A DNA stretch of 64,000 nucleotides from Streptomyces qinzhouensis (GCF_007856155.1 NZ_CP042266.1:372001-436000); one strand, 5' to 3'. Positions 34,583-43,735 are shown, counted from the stretch's first letter. The notes: generated by a model from the sequence alone, not told the origin. Numbers and translations: made by a program.

Positions 34583-35880
34583 GGGGTCCTCACTTCACGG
34601 ATGGGTTTCTGGTGGTGCTCGCGCAGGGCGGACCGCAGGTGGAGCCACCACACGGCCGAGCCGCTCAGGGTGGCGGCGGCTACGCCCCAGGCCGAGCCGG
34701 CCGTGCCGGCCGCGGCCGCGCCGCCGAGCCCGCCGGCGACATAGCAGGCGGCGGCGATCAGTTGGCTGCGCAGACTGAGCCGGGCCGCGGCGAGCGCGCG
34801 CAGCCCGACCGCCGCGCCGGCGCCCAGGCTCGCGCCCACGACGCCGAGGGTGGCGGGCACGATGAGCTCGGAGGCGGGGTGCCAGACGCCGCCGAGCACG
34901 AACTCGCCGGCCCGGTCCGGCACCAGCAGCAGCGCGCCGCCCCAGAGCAGGGCGGCGGCGGCCTGCCCGCCGCCGAGCAGCAGGCAGAAGCCGCCCAGCC
35001 GGTGCGGGGTCTGCCGCAGCACCCGGGCCGCCTCCGCGACGGTGACCAGGGACAGTCCCATCAGCACGGCGAGGAACGGGCCGAGCAGGAGTTCGGCGCC
35101 GCGGACCACGCCGACCGCGCTGACCCCGACGATCGCGCCGAGCCCGTAGGCCCGCAGCTGGCCCGCGCCGGTGATGCTGACGTTCTCGACCAGATACCGG
35201 TAGCCGAGGTCGCGGTGCTCGCGTACCCAGGCGCGGGCTCCGGCCGGCCGGGGCCGGATACCGGACTGGAGACAGCCGTACCCGGCGGCGACGGCGGCGG
35301 CCGCGCCCCAGGCGAGGACGAACGCGGCCACGCTGCCCGCCCGGGCCGCCACCACCATGGCCGGGATGAGCGTGATGCTCGCCAGAAGGTCGTTGACGAA
35401 CGCCTTCCGCCCGGTGCCCGCGGCGAAGAACGAGTACCGCCAGGCGTCTTGCAGCAGCAGCCCCGGCAGGACGACGCCGAGACAGGCGAACGCGGTCCCC
35501 ACGCTGCCGCCGAGTCCGAGCCCGGCCGTCAGGGACACCGTGCCGACGGCGGCGCCGACGACGAGCGCGGTACCCGAGGACCGGGCCGCCGCCGCGCGCC
35601 AGGACGCTTCCGGCACTCCGCTGAATCGCACGACCAGCGGGTCGGTGGCCAGCCCGCGGGAGACGCTGAGCAGCACGCCGTAGGTCACCCAGGCCAGGCT
35701 GAAGACACCGAACGCGGCCAGTCCCAGCGAACGTGCCACATAGATGCCCACCGCGAAGTTGTTCAGGCTGCAGACGGCCTGGTCGGCCAGTCCCCAGGAC
35801 AGCCGGCCGGCGATGGCCCGCCCGGTGGTGGGCCGGGCCGCCGGGGTCGTCTTCTCCTTCCCGGTGGTCATCGGCGTCAT
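34579..35880 (-). CDS. Wzx-type oligosaccharide flippase
   Basis: 433 residues, ATG at 35880 (ATGA overlap with the upstream gene); the longer open frame upstream is the shadow of that gene. About 12 membrane segments, with the MATE/MOP-like opening 'GRLSWGLADQAVCSLNNFAVGIYVARSLGLAAFGVFSL' read in two halves around residues 25-65. This matches lipopolysaccharide/polysaccharide exporters that flip undecaprenyl-PP-linked repeat units across the membrane. Its presence with a Wzy-like protein and Wzz-like pair defines a Wzx/Wzy assembly route. Confidence 0.88.
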   Translation of the reverse strand: MTPMTTGKEKTTPAARPTTGRAIAGRLSWGLADQAVCSLNNFAVGIYVARSLGLAAFGVFSLAWVTYGVLLSVSRGLATDPLVVRFSGVPEASWRAAAARSSGTALVVGAAVGTVSLTAGLGLGGSVGTAFACLGVVLPGLLLQDAWRYSFFAAGTGRKAFVNDLLASITLIPAMVVAARAGSVAAFVLAWGAAAAVAAGYGCLQSGIRPRPAGARAWVREHRDLGYRYLVENVSITGAGQLRAYGLGAIVGVSAVGVVRGAELLLGPFLAVLMGLSLVTVAEAARVLRQTPHRLGGFCLLLGGGQAAAALLWGGALLLVPDRAGEFVLGGVWHPASELIVPATLGVVGASLGAGAAVGLRALAAARLSLRSQLIAAACYVAGGLGGAAAAGTAGSAWGVAAATLSGSAVWWLHLRSALREHHQKPIREVRTP

Positions 35881-37151
35881 TCCTTGATCAGCCCGGCGGC
35901 GCCCAGGGCGTCGGCCGCGACGGCGACGGTGTCGAACGGCAGCCCGGACCGCTCGGCGACGTCCAGAAGATCGTGCTCGCCGTCGGAGAGGCTGAGCACC
36001 CAGAGCATCGCCAGCTGGGCCTCCTTCGTGTCGCTCCGGCCGCCGAGCGCGTCGTACAACCCGCGCCGGCCCAGCTGGGGTTCGCCGTAGGGGCTGAGGT
36101 TGAGATACCGCCGGTTGCGGTCGAGCACGGCGAACGCCTCGCGGCAGACGGCGAGGGTGTCCACCATCTTCCCCGGGACGACGAAGTCCGGATTGTCCGC
36201 CGAGGTGTGGTACTCGGGGTAGCCGGCGTACGGGGTCCGGCTGAGCGAGCCCACCCCGAGGTCGAAGCCGGGCGAGCAGAACTGCCGCTCGTCGTAGCCG
36301 TACGGAGTGAACTCGTTGACGCGGTGCGGGCGGTCGGAGGCTTGCAGCACATGCCGCATCACCCGGTCGATCTCCGCGTCGCCGCGCCGGCTCTGTTTGT
36401 ACGTCAGTGAGCCCCGGTCTCCGGCACAGGCCAGCACCAGGCCGTGCTTCACCTGCTCCACCCGCTCCGCGTTGCGGGCCAGCCAGGTGATCGCCCCGAT
36501 GGTGCCGGGGGCGAACAGGAACCGGTAGGTGTAGTACGGCGTCCGCTCCGCCAGCGCCCGGGCCAGGAACACCGCCACCGCGATACCGGCCAGATTGTCG
36601 TTGGCCAGCGACGGGTGGCAGACATGGCAGGAGACGATCACCTCGTCGGGGACCTGCCCGGGGACCACATGCTCGGCGTAGGTGAGGTGGCCGTCGGCGA
36701 GGGTGGAGTCGATGCGTACCTCGTAGTCGCCGTCCGGCAGTGCGTCCAGGACCTCCTGGGCCAGGCAGAACCCCCAGTCCGGCTGGTAGTAGCTGGTGCG
36801 GTACGGCACCCAGGAGGGGTGGTCCGGCAGGGTGTGCAGATGCCCGCGCAGCTCCGCCAGCGGCATGGTCGCCGACACCGGCAGGCTGTAGCCGAGGACG
36901 TGCAGGCTGGACGCGGCAAAGTCGACGACCCGGTTGCCCGCGGAGTCGGCGATGTACGCGTCCCGGATGTTCCATTCCTGCGGCACGGTCCAGTCGAGCA
37001 CCCGGGTCCCGGTCGGCACCTCGTGCGTCCGGAGCGGAATGTACTCGCCGACGATGTCCAGGGTGGCGCGCACCCCGTCGCCGGTGATGCTCCGGCAGAG
37101 CGGGTAGAGCCGCTCCACCAGTGCGTGCATATGGTTGCCGACCCAGGTCAC
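35877..37151 (-). CDS. DUF4910 aminopeptidase-like domain protein
   Basis: 424 residues from GTG at 37151, which overlaps the SDR stop (GTGA); the open frame upstream is the SDR's shadow. 'LVERLYPLCRSITGDGVRATL' in the first 40 residues and the M28-like metal ligands 'VSCHVCHPSLANDNLAG' and 'YPEYHTSADN' are diagnostic of the DUF4910 family (M28-like fold with a C-terminal winged helix, here residues ~365-424). Family members occur again and again in polysaccharide and deoxysugar clusters, but no reaction is established. Context suggests an amide or ester hydrolysis on a sugar substituent. Confidence 0.88.
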   Translation of the reverse strand: MTWVGNHMHALVERLYPLCRSITGDGVRATLDIVGEYIPLRTHEVPTGTRVLDWTVPQEWNIRDAYIADSAGNRVVDFAASSLHVLGYSLPVSATMPLAELRGHLHTLPDHPSWVPYRTSYYQPDWGFCLAQEVLDALPDGDYEVRIDSTLADGHLTYAEHVVPGQVPDEVIVSCHVCHPSLANDNLAGIAVAVFLARALAERTPYYTYRFLFAPGTIGAITWLARNAERVEQVKHGLVLACAGDRGSLTYKQSRRGDAEIDRVMRHVLQASDRPHRVNEFTPYGYDERQFCSPGFDLGVGSLSRTPYAGYPEYHTSADNPDFVVPGKMVDTLAVCREAFAVLDRNRRYLNLSPYGEPQLGRRGLYDALGGRSDTKEAQLAMLWVLSLSDGEHDLLDVAERSGLPFDTVAVAADALGAAGLIKE

Positions 37152-38179
37152 CGGCGCCACCGCAGGGTGGAGTCGACGGCGCCGGTCTCGGTCGCCGCGC
37201 GCAGCACGGCCAGCCGGGTGAAGCGTCGCTCGAAGTCCTCCCGGGTCAGCCCGTGTTTCCGGTAGGCGTCGGCGAGTTCGAGGGCGCCCTGCTTCACCGA
37301 CCACTCGCAGTCGAAGCCGGGGATCGCGGCGCGGAACCGGGAGAAGTCCACCCGGTACGACCGCGGATCGGCACCGGTCTCCCCGGTGATCACCACCTTC
37401 GAGCCGGATACCGCCTCCGCGACCTGCCCGGCGATCTCGGCGACCGTGACGTTGTTGGTCTCGCTGCCGATGTTGAACGCCCGGTCGTGCACGGCCTCCC
37501 GCGGTGCGGTCAGCGCGGCCGTGAAGGCCCGGGCGATATCGGCGGCGTGCACCAGCGGGCGCCAGGGGGTGCCGTCGGAGAGCACCCGCACCTCACCGGA
37601 GAGGAGTGCGTGGCCGACCAGGTTGTTCAGCACGATGTCGGCGCGCAGCCGGGGCGAGTAGCCGAAGGCGGTGGCGTTGCGCAGGTACACCGGGGAGAAG
37701 TCGTCGTCGGCCAGCGCGTGCAGATCGTCCTCCACCCGCACCTTGGACTCCGCGTACGGGGTGACCGGGCGCAGCGGGGCGTCCTCGCTCACCAGACCAC
37801 CGCCACCGGCGGCGCCGTAGACGGAGCAGGTCGACGCGTACAGGAAGCGCCGTACTCCGGCGTCGCGGGCCAGCCGGGCCAGTTGGACGGACGCATGGTG
37901 GTTGATGTCGTAGGTGAGGTCCGGCGCCAGCGCTCCCAGCGGGTCGTTGGAGAGCGCGGCCAGGTGGATCACGGCGTCCACTCCGGCCAGGTGTTCGGCG
38001 GTGAGGTCGCGGAGGTCCACCCGGTGCCCGGGCGGGTCCTCGGGCGGCGGGCCCAGCACACAGTCGGCGAACAGTCCGGCGTCGAGACCTACGACCTCGT
38101 GCCCGGCGGAGCCGAGTACCGGGGCCATCACGGTGCCCAGGTAGCCTTGGTGTCCGGTCAGCAGCACGCGCACGTTCAT
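37148..38179 (-). CDS. NAD-dependent epimerase/dehydratase (extended SDR)
   Basis: 343 residues, ATG at 38179 overlapping the PIG-L stop. 'VLLTGHQGYLGTVMAPVL' (GxxGxxG, residues 5-22), 'VIHLAALSNDPLG', Ser/Thr in 'YASTCSVYG', and the catalytic 'YAESK' (Tyr/Lys) mark the extended SDR family. It should oxidise, reduce or epimerise a nucleotide sugar. Together with the nucleotidyltransferase and C-methyltransferase next door it forms a modified-sugar cassette; the exact step is not known. Confidence 0.88.
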   Translation of the reverse strand: MNVRVLLTGHQGYLGTVMAPVLGSAGHEVVGLDAGLFADCVLGPPPEDPPGHRVDLRDLTAEHLAGVDAVIHLAALSNDPLGALAPDLTYDINHHASVQLARLARDAGVRRFLYASTCSVYGAAGGGGLVSEDAPLRPVTPYAESKVRVEDDLHALADDDFSPVYLRNATAFGYSPRLRADIVLNNLVGHALLSGEVRVLSDGTPWRPLVHAADIARAFTAALTAPREAVHDRAFNIGSETNNVTVAEIAGQVAEAVSGSKVVITGETGADPRSYRVDFSRFRAAIPGFDCEWSVKQGALELADAYRKHGLTREDFERRFTRLAVLRAATETGAVDSTLRWRR

Positions 38180-38823
38180 TCCCCCAGGTCGAGAGTGAGT
38201 TTGTTGACGGCGAACGCCTCGGCGTAGCGGGCGTGGCATTCGATGCCGCGGATGCGGGCGAGGCCGAGGAAGGCCTCCCGGTCGTACCAGGGCCGGTGCC
38301 GTTGCGAGGGGTAGTGCTCCTGCAGCAGCCGCACTTTCCGTTCGGCGAGCTCCGGCGACAGCGGCTGGTAGGCCGTCGGACGGCCGAGGTCGCCGTCCCA
38401 TTTGACGATCTCGTAGCCGAGCGCGAGGTGGTCGCGGAACGCGGTGGGTATCAGCTTCGCCAGGCCGCGGTGGTCCTGGTGCGCGTCGTCGGTACGCGGG
38501 GCCAGCACCAGATCGGGCTCGGTTTCCGCGCGGAGCTCCTCGACCGCGGCCTTGGCCTCCTCCCATCGCGCGGGCAGTCGGCCGTCCGGCAGTTTGAGTA
38601 CGGTCAGCCGTAGTTCGGCGCCCGGGCAGAAGGCGGTGAGCGCGGCCCGCTCCTCCTGTTCCCGCTCGCTGCCGCCGCCGGAGAGCACCAGGGCGTCGAC
38701 GCGGATGCCCGGCCGGGCGAGGCAGGTCGTCAGCAGGGTGCCGCCGGCGCCGATGGCGATGTCGTCGCAGTGGGCGCCCACGGCGACGATCCGGTCCAGG
38801 CGGCCGGTCCCGAGCCGGATCAC
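38176..38823 (-). CDS. PIG-L family deacetylase
   Basis: 215 residues, GTG at 38823 overlapping the nucleotidyltransferase stop. The Zn-binding motif reads 'VAVGAHCDDIAIGAGGTL' (His18, Asp20, Asp21; usually PHPDD) and the distal 'DDAHQDHRGL' supplies the second His. 'YPSQ' near residue 180 is also typical. LmbE/PIG-L enzymes remove N-acetyl groups from sugars (as in mycothiol or GPI synthesis). Here it may deacetylate an amino sugar of the glycan precursor. Confidence 0.9.
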   Translation of the reverse strand: MIRLGTGRLDRIVAVGAHCDDIAIGAGGTLLTTCLARPGIRVDALVLSGGGSEREQEERAALTAFCPGAELRLTVLKLPDGRLPARWEEAKAAVEELRAETEPDLVLAPRTDDAHQDHRGLAKLIPTAFRDHLALGYEIVKWDGDLGRPTAYQPLSPELAERKVRLLQEHYPSQRHRPWYDREAFLGLARIRGIECHARYAEAFAVNKLTLDLGE

Positions 38824-39650
38824 GCGGTCCTCGCTTCGGCGCCGTCCCGGCTGCCGGCCGCGGCCGTTCCCGCGCCGTCCCGTTCCCAGACGGCCCACGG
38901 GCGGTCGCCGCGGGCGTAGGCGGTGTCGAGGGCGGCCCGCTCCTTCACGGTGTCGGTGGGCTTCCAGAAGCCGCGGTGCTGGTAGGCCACCAGCCGGCCG
39001 CGTTTGGCCAGTTCGGCGCAGCCGTCGGCGACCAGGTCCCCGTCCTCCGGGATGTGGTCGAAGATCTCCTGTCGGAGCACGAAGTAGCCGCCGTTCTCCC
39101 ACAGCGGCAGTTCGCTCACCGCGGTGATGCCTCCTACCAGGCCGTTCTCGGCCAGGTCCACGCAGTGGAAGGAGGACTGCGGCGGCACCACGGTCATCGA
39201 GGCGCCGGCGTCGCGCCGGGCGAACCGGTCGATCATCTCCGGCAGCGGGGCGTCGGTGAGCACATCGGCGTAGTTGGCGAGGAACATCTCGTCGCCGTCC
39301 AGATGGTGCCGCACCCGGCGCAGCCGCTCCCCGATCGGTGACTCGATGCCGGTCTGCACGAAGGTGATCTTCCAGTCGGCGATATCGGTGGAGAGCAGTT
39401 CGGTGCGCCCGTTGTGCAGCACGAAGTCGTTGGACGTCGTCTCCTCGTAGGTGAGGAAGAAGTTCTTGATGTGGTGGGCCCCGTAGCCGAGGCAGAGGAT
39501 GAACTCCGTGTGTCCGTAGTGCGCGTAGTAGCGCATGACGTGCCAGATCAGCGGCCGCGGGCCGACCATCGCCATCGGCTTGGGTATGTCGTCGGGCGAT
39601 CCGTTGCGCATCCGCAGCCCGTATCCGCCGCAGAACAGTACGACCTTCAT
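38820..39650 (-). CDS. Sugar nucleotidyltransferase, glucose-1-phosphate cytidylyltransferase (RfbF)-like
   Basis: 276 residues, ATG at 39650 (ATGA overlap). The nucleotide-binding loop 'VLFCGGYGLRMRNGSPDDIP' with 'KPMAMVG', then 'FILCLGYGAHHIKNFF' and 'ANYADVLTDAP' follow RfbF rather than RmlA. The product would be CDP-hexose or a related nucleotide sugar. The last ~25 residues are a low-complexity Gly/Ala/Arg tail. No CDP-glucose 4,6-dehydratase (RfbG) is seen in the window, so the next step must come from the SDR or from elsewhere. Confidence 0.85.
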   Translation of the reverse strand: MKVVLFCGGYGLRMRNGSPDDIPKPMAMVGPRPLIWHVMRYYAHYGHTEFILCLGYGAHHIKNFFLTYEETTSNDFVLHNGRTELLSTDIADWKITFVQTGIESPIGERLRRVRHHLDGDEMFLANYADVLTDAPLPEMIDRFARRDAGASMTVVPPQSSFHCVDLAENGLVGGITAVSELPLWENGGYFVLRQEIFDHIPEDGDLVADGCAELAKRGRLVAYQHRGFWKPTDTVKERAALDTAYARGDRPWAVWERDGAGTAAAGSRDGAEARTA

Positions 39651-40885
39651 GACTGCTTGACCTCGACAATGCTGAGTTCCGGGATGGGGAAGACGAGCCG
39701 GCCGCCCCAGTCGTCGACGAAGGACAGCTGCTCGACCAGTTCGGCCCGCAGGTTCCAGGGGAGGACGAGTACGTAGTCCGGCCGGTCGGTGGCGATCCGC
39801 TCGGGCGGCAGGATCGGGATGCGGGTGCCCGGGGTGAACCTGCCGTGCTTGTAGGGGTTGCGGTCGACCGTGTACGGGAGCAGGTCGGGCCGGATACCGC
39901 AGTGGTTGAGCAGGGTGTTGCCCTTGCCCGGGGCGCCGTAGCCGACGACCGTCTCACCGCGTTCGGCCGCCTCGATGAGGAACCGCAGCAGGTCCCGGCG
40001 TACCTTGGCGACCCGGGCGGAGAACTCGGTGTAGCCGGAGAGCTCCTGCAGTCCGGCGGCCTTCTCCCGGGCCAGTACGTCGGCCACCCGCCGTGTCGGC
40101 TCACCGGCGACCTCGGCCGGCCGGGCCCACAGCCGGATGGAGCCGCCGTGTGTGGGCAGCAGTTCGACGTCGACGAGCGCGAGTCCGCCGCTGTCCAGCG
40201 CCCGGATCGCGGACGCGACCGTGTAGTACTGGAAGTGCTCGTGGTAGATCGTGTCGTACTGGTTCTGTTCGATCAGGGTCAGCAGATGCTGTACCTCGAT
40301 CGAGACCCAGCCGTCGTCGGAGACCAGGGCGCGCAGCCCCCGGGTGAACCCGACGACGTCGGGGATGTGCGCGTACACATTGTTGGCGACGACCAGGTCC
40401 GCCGGGCCGTGTTCGGTGCGGACGGCGGCGGCGGTGGCCGGGTCCAGGAACTCGGTGACGGTCGGCACGCCCGCGTCCCGCGCCGCGGCGCCCACGTTCA
40501 CGGACGGTTCGATGCCGAGGCAGCGGATCCCGCGGTCCACCAGGTGCTTCAGCAGGTATCCGTCGTTACTCGCCACCTCGACCACGAAGGCGTCCGGGCC
40601 GAGCTCCAGCCGCTGTACGGCGTCGGCGACGAACGTGCGCGCGTGCTCCACCCAGGAGGTCGAGTAGGAGGAGAAGTACGCGTACTGCGTGAACGTCTCC
40701 TCCGGGGTGATCAGCGGCGGGATCTGGGCGAGCCAGCAGTCGGTGCAGACCCGCAGGTGCAGCGGGTACGCCGGCTCCGGTTGGTCCAGTTGGTCCGCGG
40801 CGAGGAAGCTCTCGCACGGCGGGGTCGCGCCGAGGTCGACGACGCTCGCCGTCGCCGCCGAGCCGCAGAGTCGGCATCGTGTCAT
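39647..40885 (-). CDS. NDP-sugar C-methyltransferase-like protein (zinc-finger, SAM and C-terminal domains)
   Basis: 412 residues, ATG at 40885. Three parts: an N-terminal zinc-binding region (Cys4, Cys7, Cys47, Cys50), a SAM-dependent methyltransferase domain with 'FVVEVASNDGYLLKHLV' near residue 95, and the C-terminal domain ending 'LPWNLRAELVEQL'. This is the Methyltransf_13/11/14 layout of TylC3/TcaB9-type NDP-keto-sugar C-methyltransferases. It would make a branched-chain sugar from a keto-sugar nucleotide. Related proteins are also found in other surface-glycan clusters with RfbF, PIG-L and DUF4910. Confidence 0.87.
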   Translation of the reverse strand: MTRCRLCGSAATASVVDLGATPPCESFLAADQLDQPEPAYPLHLRVCTDCWLAQIPPLITPEETFTQYAYFSSYSTSWVEHARTFVADAVQRLELGPDAFVVEVASNDGYLLKHLVDRGIRCLGIEPSVNVGAAARDAGVPTVTEFLDPATAAAVRTEHGPADLVVANNVYAHIPDVVGFTRGLRALVSDDGWVSIEVQHLLTLIEQNQYDTIYHEHFQYYTVASAIRALDSGGLALVDVELLPTHGGSIRLWARPAEVAGEPTRRVADVLAREKAAGLQELSGYTEFSARVAKVRRDLLRFLIEAAERGETVVGYGAPGKGNTLLNHCGIRPDLLPYTVDRNPYKHGRFTPGTRIPILPPERIATDRPDYVLVLPWNLRAELVEQLSFVDDWGGRLVFPIPELSIVEVKQS

Positions 40886-42159
40886 CTACTGCCCCCATCC
40901 CCGCTCGCGCGGGTTTCCCGTCGCGAGCCGGTGTTCTTGTCTCCTAGCGGCGGCGGGCCGTCCCCGCCGCCGGACCGACCCGCGATCGCGGTGCGGTACT
41001 CATCCACCAGTCGCTCCAGCCCGACGGCCGGGCTGAAGCGCTGTTCGTAACGGCGCCGGGCCGCCCGGCCCAGCTCCCGGTTGCCGGCCGGATCGGCCGT
41101 AATCCGGCGCAGACAGGACATGAGCGAGTCGGGGTCGTCCGGCTGGTGCAGCAGCCCGGTCACCCCGTCCTCGACGAGTTCGGCGAAGGCGCCGTGACCG
41201 GCGGCGACGGCCGGGACCCCGGCCGCCATCGCCTCCGCGACCACCAGGCCGAATGTCTCCAGGGACAGCGAGGGAGCCACCACGGCGACCGACCGGGACA
41301 CGGCCTGCCGGCACTCCTCCGGGTCCCACAGGCCGGCGTACCGTACGTCGTCCCGGCCCGCCGCCCAGGCGGTCACCTCTCGTTCCAGTTCCCCCGCGCC
41401 GGCGAGCACCAGCGGAACACCGACGCCGCCGTCCGCGGCGAGCCGGTCCCAGGCGGCCATGAGCAGCCGCATGCCCTTGGCCTCCGAGAGCCGGCCGAGG
41501 AAGAGCAGATGTTCGCCGTCGCCCGCCCGGCAGACGCCCGGGTCGGGCACGAAGTTGTGCTTCACCGCCAGCCGCTCGGACGGCATGCCGGACCGCACCA
41601 GGATGGAGCGCTGCGCCGCGGAGATGCAGAAGAACCGATCCACGCCGGACCACCACCGCCGCCGGTTGACCGAGAGGCCGACGGCCAGCGGCACCGTCGC
41701 AAGACGGGAGTTCCGGTAGCAGCCGTGCCGGACGGCGGGCAGCGGCACCGCCGAGCCGACGCACTCGGTGCACAGCCGGCCGTTCCGGTGCAGGGTGCCG
41801 GGCGGGCAGACCTGGGTGTAGTTGTGCAGGGTGGCGACGACCGGCACACCGGCGTCGGCGCAGGCGGCCAGCACCGCGGGCGACAGCAGCGGGAAGACGT
41901 TGTGGACATGCACCACGTCCGGCCGCTCGGTGCGGAGCCGGGCCGTGAGCTCCGCGCGGACCGCCGGATTCCACGGTACGAGGAGCGGCACCGCGGCCTT
42001 GCCCAGCAGCGACCGGCCGGCGATGGAGTCGCTGCGCCGCTCGAACAGCTCGACCCGGTGACCGGCCGCGCGCAGCAGCCCTACCTCCTGGTCGACGACC
42101 TTGTTCTCCCCGCTCGGCTGCGCCGACGAGTAGCGGTTGTGCACTACGAGAATGTGCAT
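40882..42159 (-). CDS. GT4-family glycosyltransferase
   Basis: 425 residues, ATG at 42159. GT-B fold: N-terminal 'HILVVHNRYSSAQPSGENKV' and 'DVVHVHNVFPLLSPAVL', C-terminal donor site 'HNFVPDPG', 'LFLGRLSEAKGMRLLMAAW' and the E-x7-E motif in 'SLETFGLVVAEAMAAGVP'. The last ~30 residues are a disordered Gly/Arg tail. Its ribosome site is an exceptional 15-nt match to the 16S rRNA 3' end, placed across the stop codon of the upstream polymerase gene. Confidence 0.92.
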   Translation of the reverse strand: MHILVVHNRYSSAQPSGENKVVDQEVGLLRAAGHRVELFERRSDSIAGRSLLGKAAVPLLVPWNPAVRAELTARLRTERPDVVHVHNVFPLLSPAVLAACADAGVPVVATLHNYTQVCPPGTLHRNGRLCTECVGSAVPLPAVRHGCYRNSRLATVPLAVGLSVNRRRWWSGVDRFFCISAAQRSILVRSGMPSERLAVKHNFVPDPGVCRAGDGEHLLFLGRLSEAKGMRLLMAAWDRLAADGGVGVPLVLAGAGELEREVTAWAAGRDDVRYAGLWDPEECRQAVSRSVAVVAPSLSLETFGLVVAEAMAAGVPAVAAGHGAFAELVEDGVTGLLHQPDDPDSLMSCLRRITADPAGNRELGRAARRRYEQRFSPAVGLERLVDEYRTAIAGRSGGGDGPPPLGDKNTGSRRETRASGDGGSR

Positions 42160-42163
42160 GGCC

Positions 42164-42178
42164 GGATCACCTCCTTTC
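42164..42178 (-). promoter_or_regulatory. Extended perfect Shine-Dalgarno sequence
   Basis: On the minus strand this reads GAAAGGAGGTGATCC, complementary over all 15 nt to the 3' end of bacterial 16S rRNA. The AGGAGG core is about 10 nt upstream of the GT4 start. The TGA stop of the Wzy-like gene (42169-42167) lies within it. Confidence 0.9.
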
Positions 42179-43498
42179 CCTGGACCATCGCGGAATACGT
42201 CGTCGGGGGACTTCGGCCGTCGGGAGCGGCCCGGCCGAGGCCGGTGCCGCCAGCAGCGAGGCGGCCAGGGCCAGATGCAGCAGATAGGCCGAGGCGTCGC
42301 CCAGCCCGGCCTCGGTGTAGGACGAGATGGCGACATAGCTGATCAGGAAGATCGCGCAGGCTCTCGGCACGGAAGGCGGCCGGAGCAGGGCGACGCCGCC
42401 CAGTACGACGATGACGCCCGAGACGAGGGTGACGCCCATCAGCCCCTGTTCGTGGTAGGCGGCCAGCCAGCTGTTGTCGATCGGCAGCCCGCCGAACGAT
42501 TTATCGCTCAGGCCTGTGCCGAACAGCTTCTCCGTGGTGGTCCGGGGTGCTGCCAGCAGGGCGTCCCAGACATTGGCCCGGCCGGTGAGGCTGGTGAAGT
42601 TCTCCTGGCTCTGTCCGCGGAGGAACCAGGCCCGTAGGGCGGAGGCGAACCCCACGGCGGCCACCGCGGCGCACAGCACCGCCCAGGTGAAGAACCGGCG
42701 GGCGGCGGCGCTGGTCAGGACGAGCGAGCCGATCGCCAGCACCAAGCCGATGAGGAGGCCCAGTGTGGCCGTCCGGGTATGGGACAGCGCGAGCAGGACG
42801 ATCGACGGCACGATGACCATCGCGGCACCGGCCCGGTCGGTCCGGCGGCCCAGGACGAGCAGCACGGTCAGCCCGATGATCACCGCGGTGTACTGACCGA
42901 TCTGCGGTGGAGTGAGCGGCCACAACGCGCCGACCAGCCGTCCGCCGTAGAGCTCGGGCATGGCCGCGCCGGGTGAGACGACCAGGCCCACCACGACCGA
43001 TCCGAGCACCGTGAAGTAGATCCGGATGTGGTACCGGACGAAGGTCAGACCGCCGTCCCACCAGCGGGTGAGAAGCCACAGCGTGCCGACGAAGAGAGCC
43101 AGCCGGGTACAGCGGAACAGCGCACCGAACCCGGACTCCAGCTGCAGGCTGGAGATCACGCTCGGCACCAACAGCAGGGTGAGCAGGAACAGGAAGGCGC
43201 TGGCCCGGATGCGCAGCCGGAGATTGAGCGCGAGCGCCAGCGCGAACGCGACGCCCAGGGAGCCCATGGTGACCATCTGGATGAGGGAGCGGGGCAGCGG
43301 GAGGATGGTCTTCGCCCCGGAGGAGCCGAGGGTGTTGAGGATCAACAGCGCCCAGACGATCCCGACCGACTTCGGGGTGCCGGAAGGACGCGGTTCGACG
43401 CCGGGGGTGCTGGAAGCGCGCGGTTCGACGGCGGGCCGGGTGCCCGCCGTATCGTCCGGTCCGCCCGGCGGCGCGCCGCTCCGCGGGTGCCCGCCCAT
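42167..43498 (-). CDS. O-antigen ligase/Wzy polymerase-like membrane protein
   Basis: 443 residues from ATG 43498; the frame is open further upstream and the start is uncertain. After a Pro/Ser-rich N-terminal tail with a VEPR-x-S-x-TP duplication there are about 10-11 membrane segments. A large loop near residues 300-350 ('RGQSQENFTSLTGRANVWDA') carries the 'TGR...W' motif of the O-antigen ligase/WaaL-Wzy superfamily, followed by 'NSWLAAYHEQGLMGV'. Expected role: polymerising lipid-linked repeat units outside the membrane. A 237-nt gap, the largest in the operon, separates it from the upstream lyase gene. Confidence 0.85.
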   Translation of the reverse strand: MGGHPRSGAPPGGPDDTAGTRPAVEPRASSTPGVEPRPSGTPKSVGIVWALLILNTLGSSGAKTILPLPRSLIQMVTMGSLGVAFALALALNLRLRIRASAFLFLLTLLLVPSVISSLQLESGFGALFRCTRLALFVGTLWLLTRWWDGGLTFVRYHIRIYFTVLGSVVVGLVVSPGAAMPELYGGRLVGALWPLTPPQIGQYTAVIIGLTVLLVLGRRTDRAGAAMVIVPSIVLLALSHTRTATLGLLIGLVLAIGSLVLTSAAARRFFTWAVLCAAVAAVGFASALRAWFLRGQSQENFTSLTGRANVWDALLAAPRTTTEKLFGTGLSDKSFGGLPIDNSWLAAYHEQGLMGVTLVSGVIVVLGGVALLRPPSVPRACAIFLISYVAISSYTEAGLGDASAYLLHLALAASLLAAPASAGPLPTAEVPRRRIPRWSRERR

Positions 43499-43735
43499 CT
43501 CAACCACCGGCCCGCGGGCCGATGCGGTCGCCGGGCGGGTCCGCCCGCCGGGTCCCCGTCCGTAACCCGGATCCACGGTCGGCGCGCACCGAGGTGCCGC
43601 GTACACCCGCGGCGTTGACGGCCCGGAGCCCGACGGCGCCGCGCACGCTCACACGGCCGGTCGCCCGCGAGACAGCCGCTGCCGCCCCCGGTAACGCCCG
43701 GTTCCGCCACTTGATCCCCACGCGTCCCCCCTGGG

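Noticed and set aside
42164-42180. Fragment of a 16S rRNA gene 3' end
   Set aside because: Only 15 nt match and the surrounding sequence codes for proteins; it is an extended ribosome-binding site on the minus strand.
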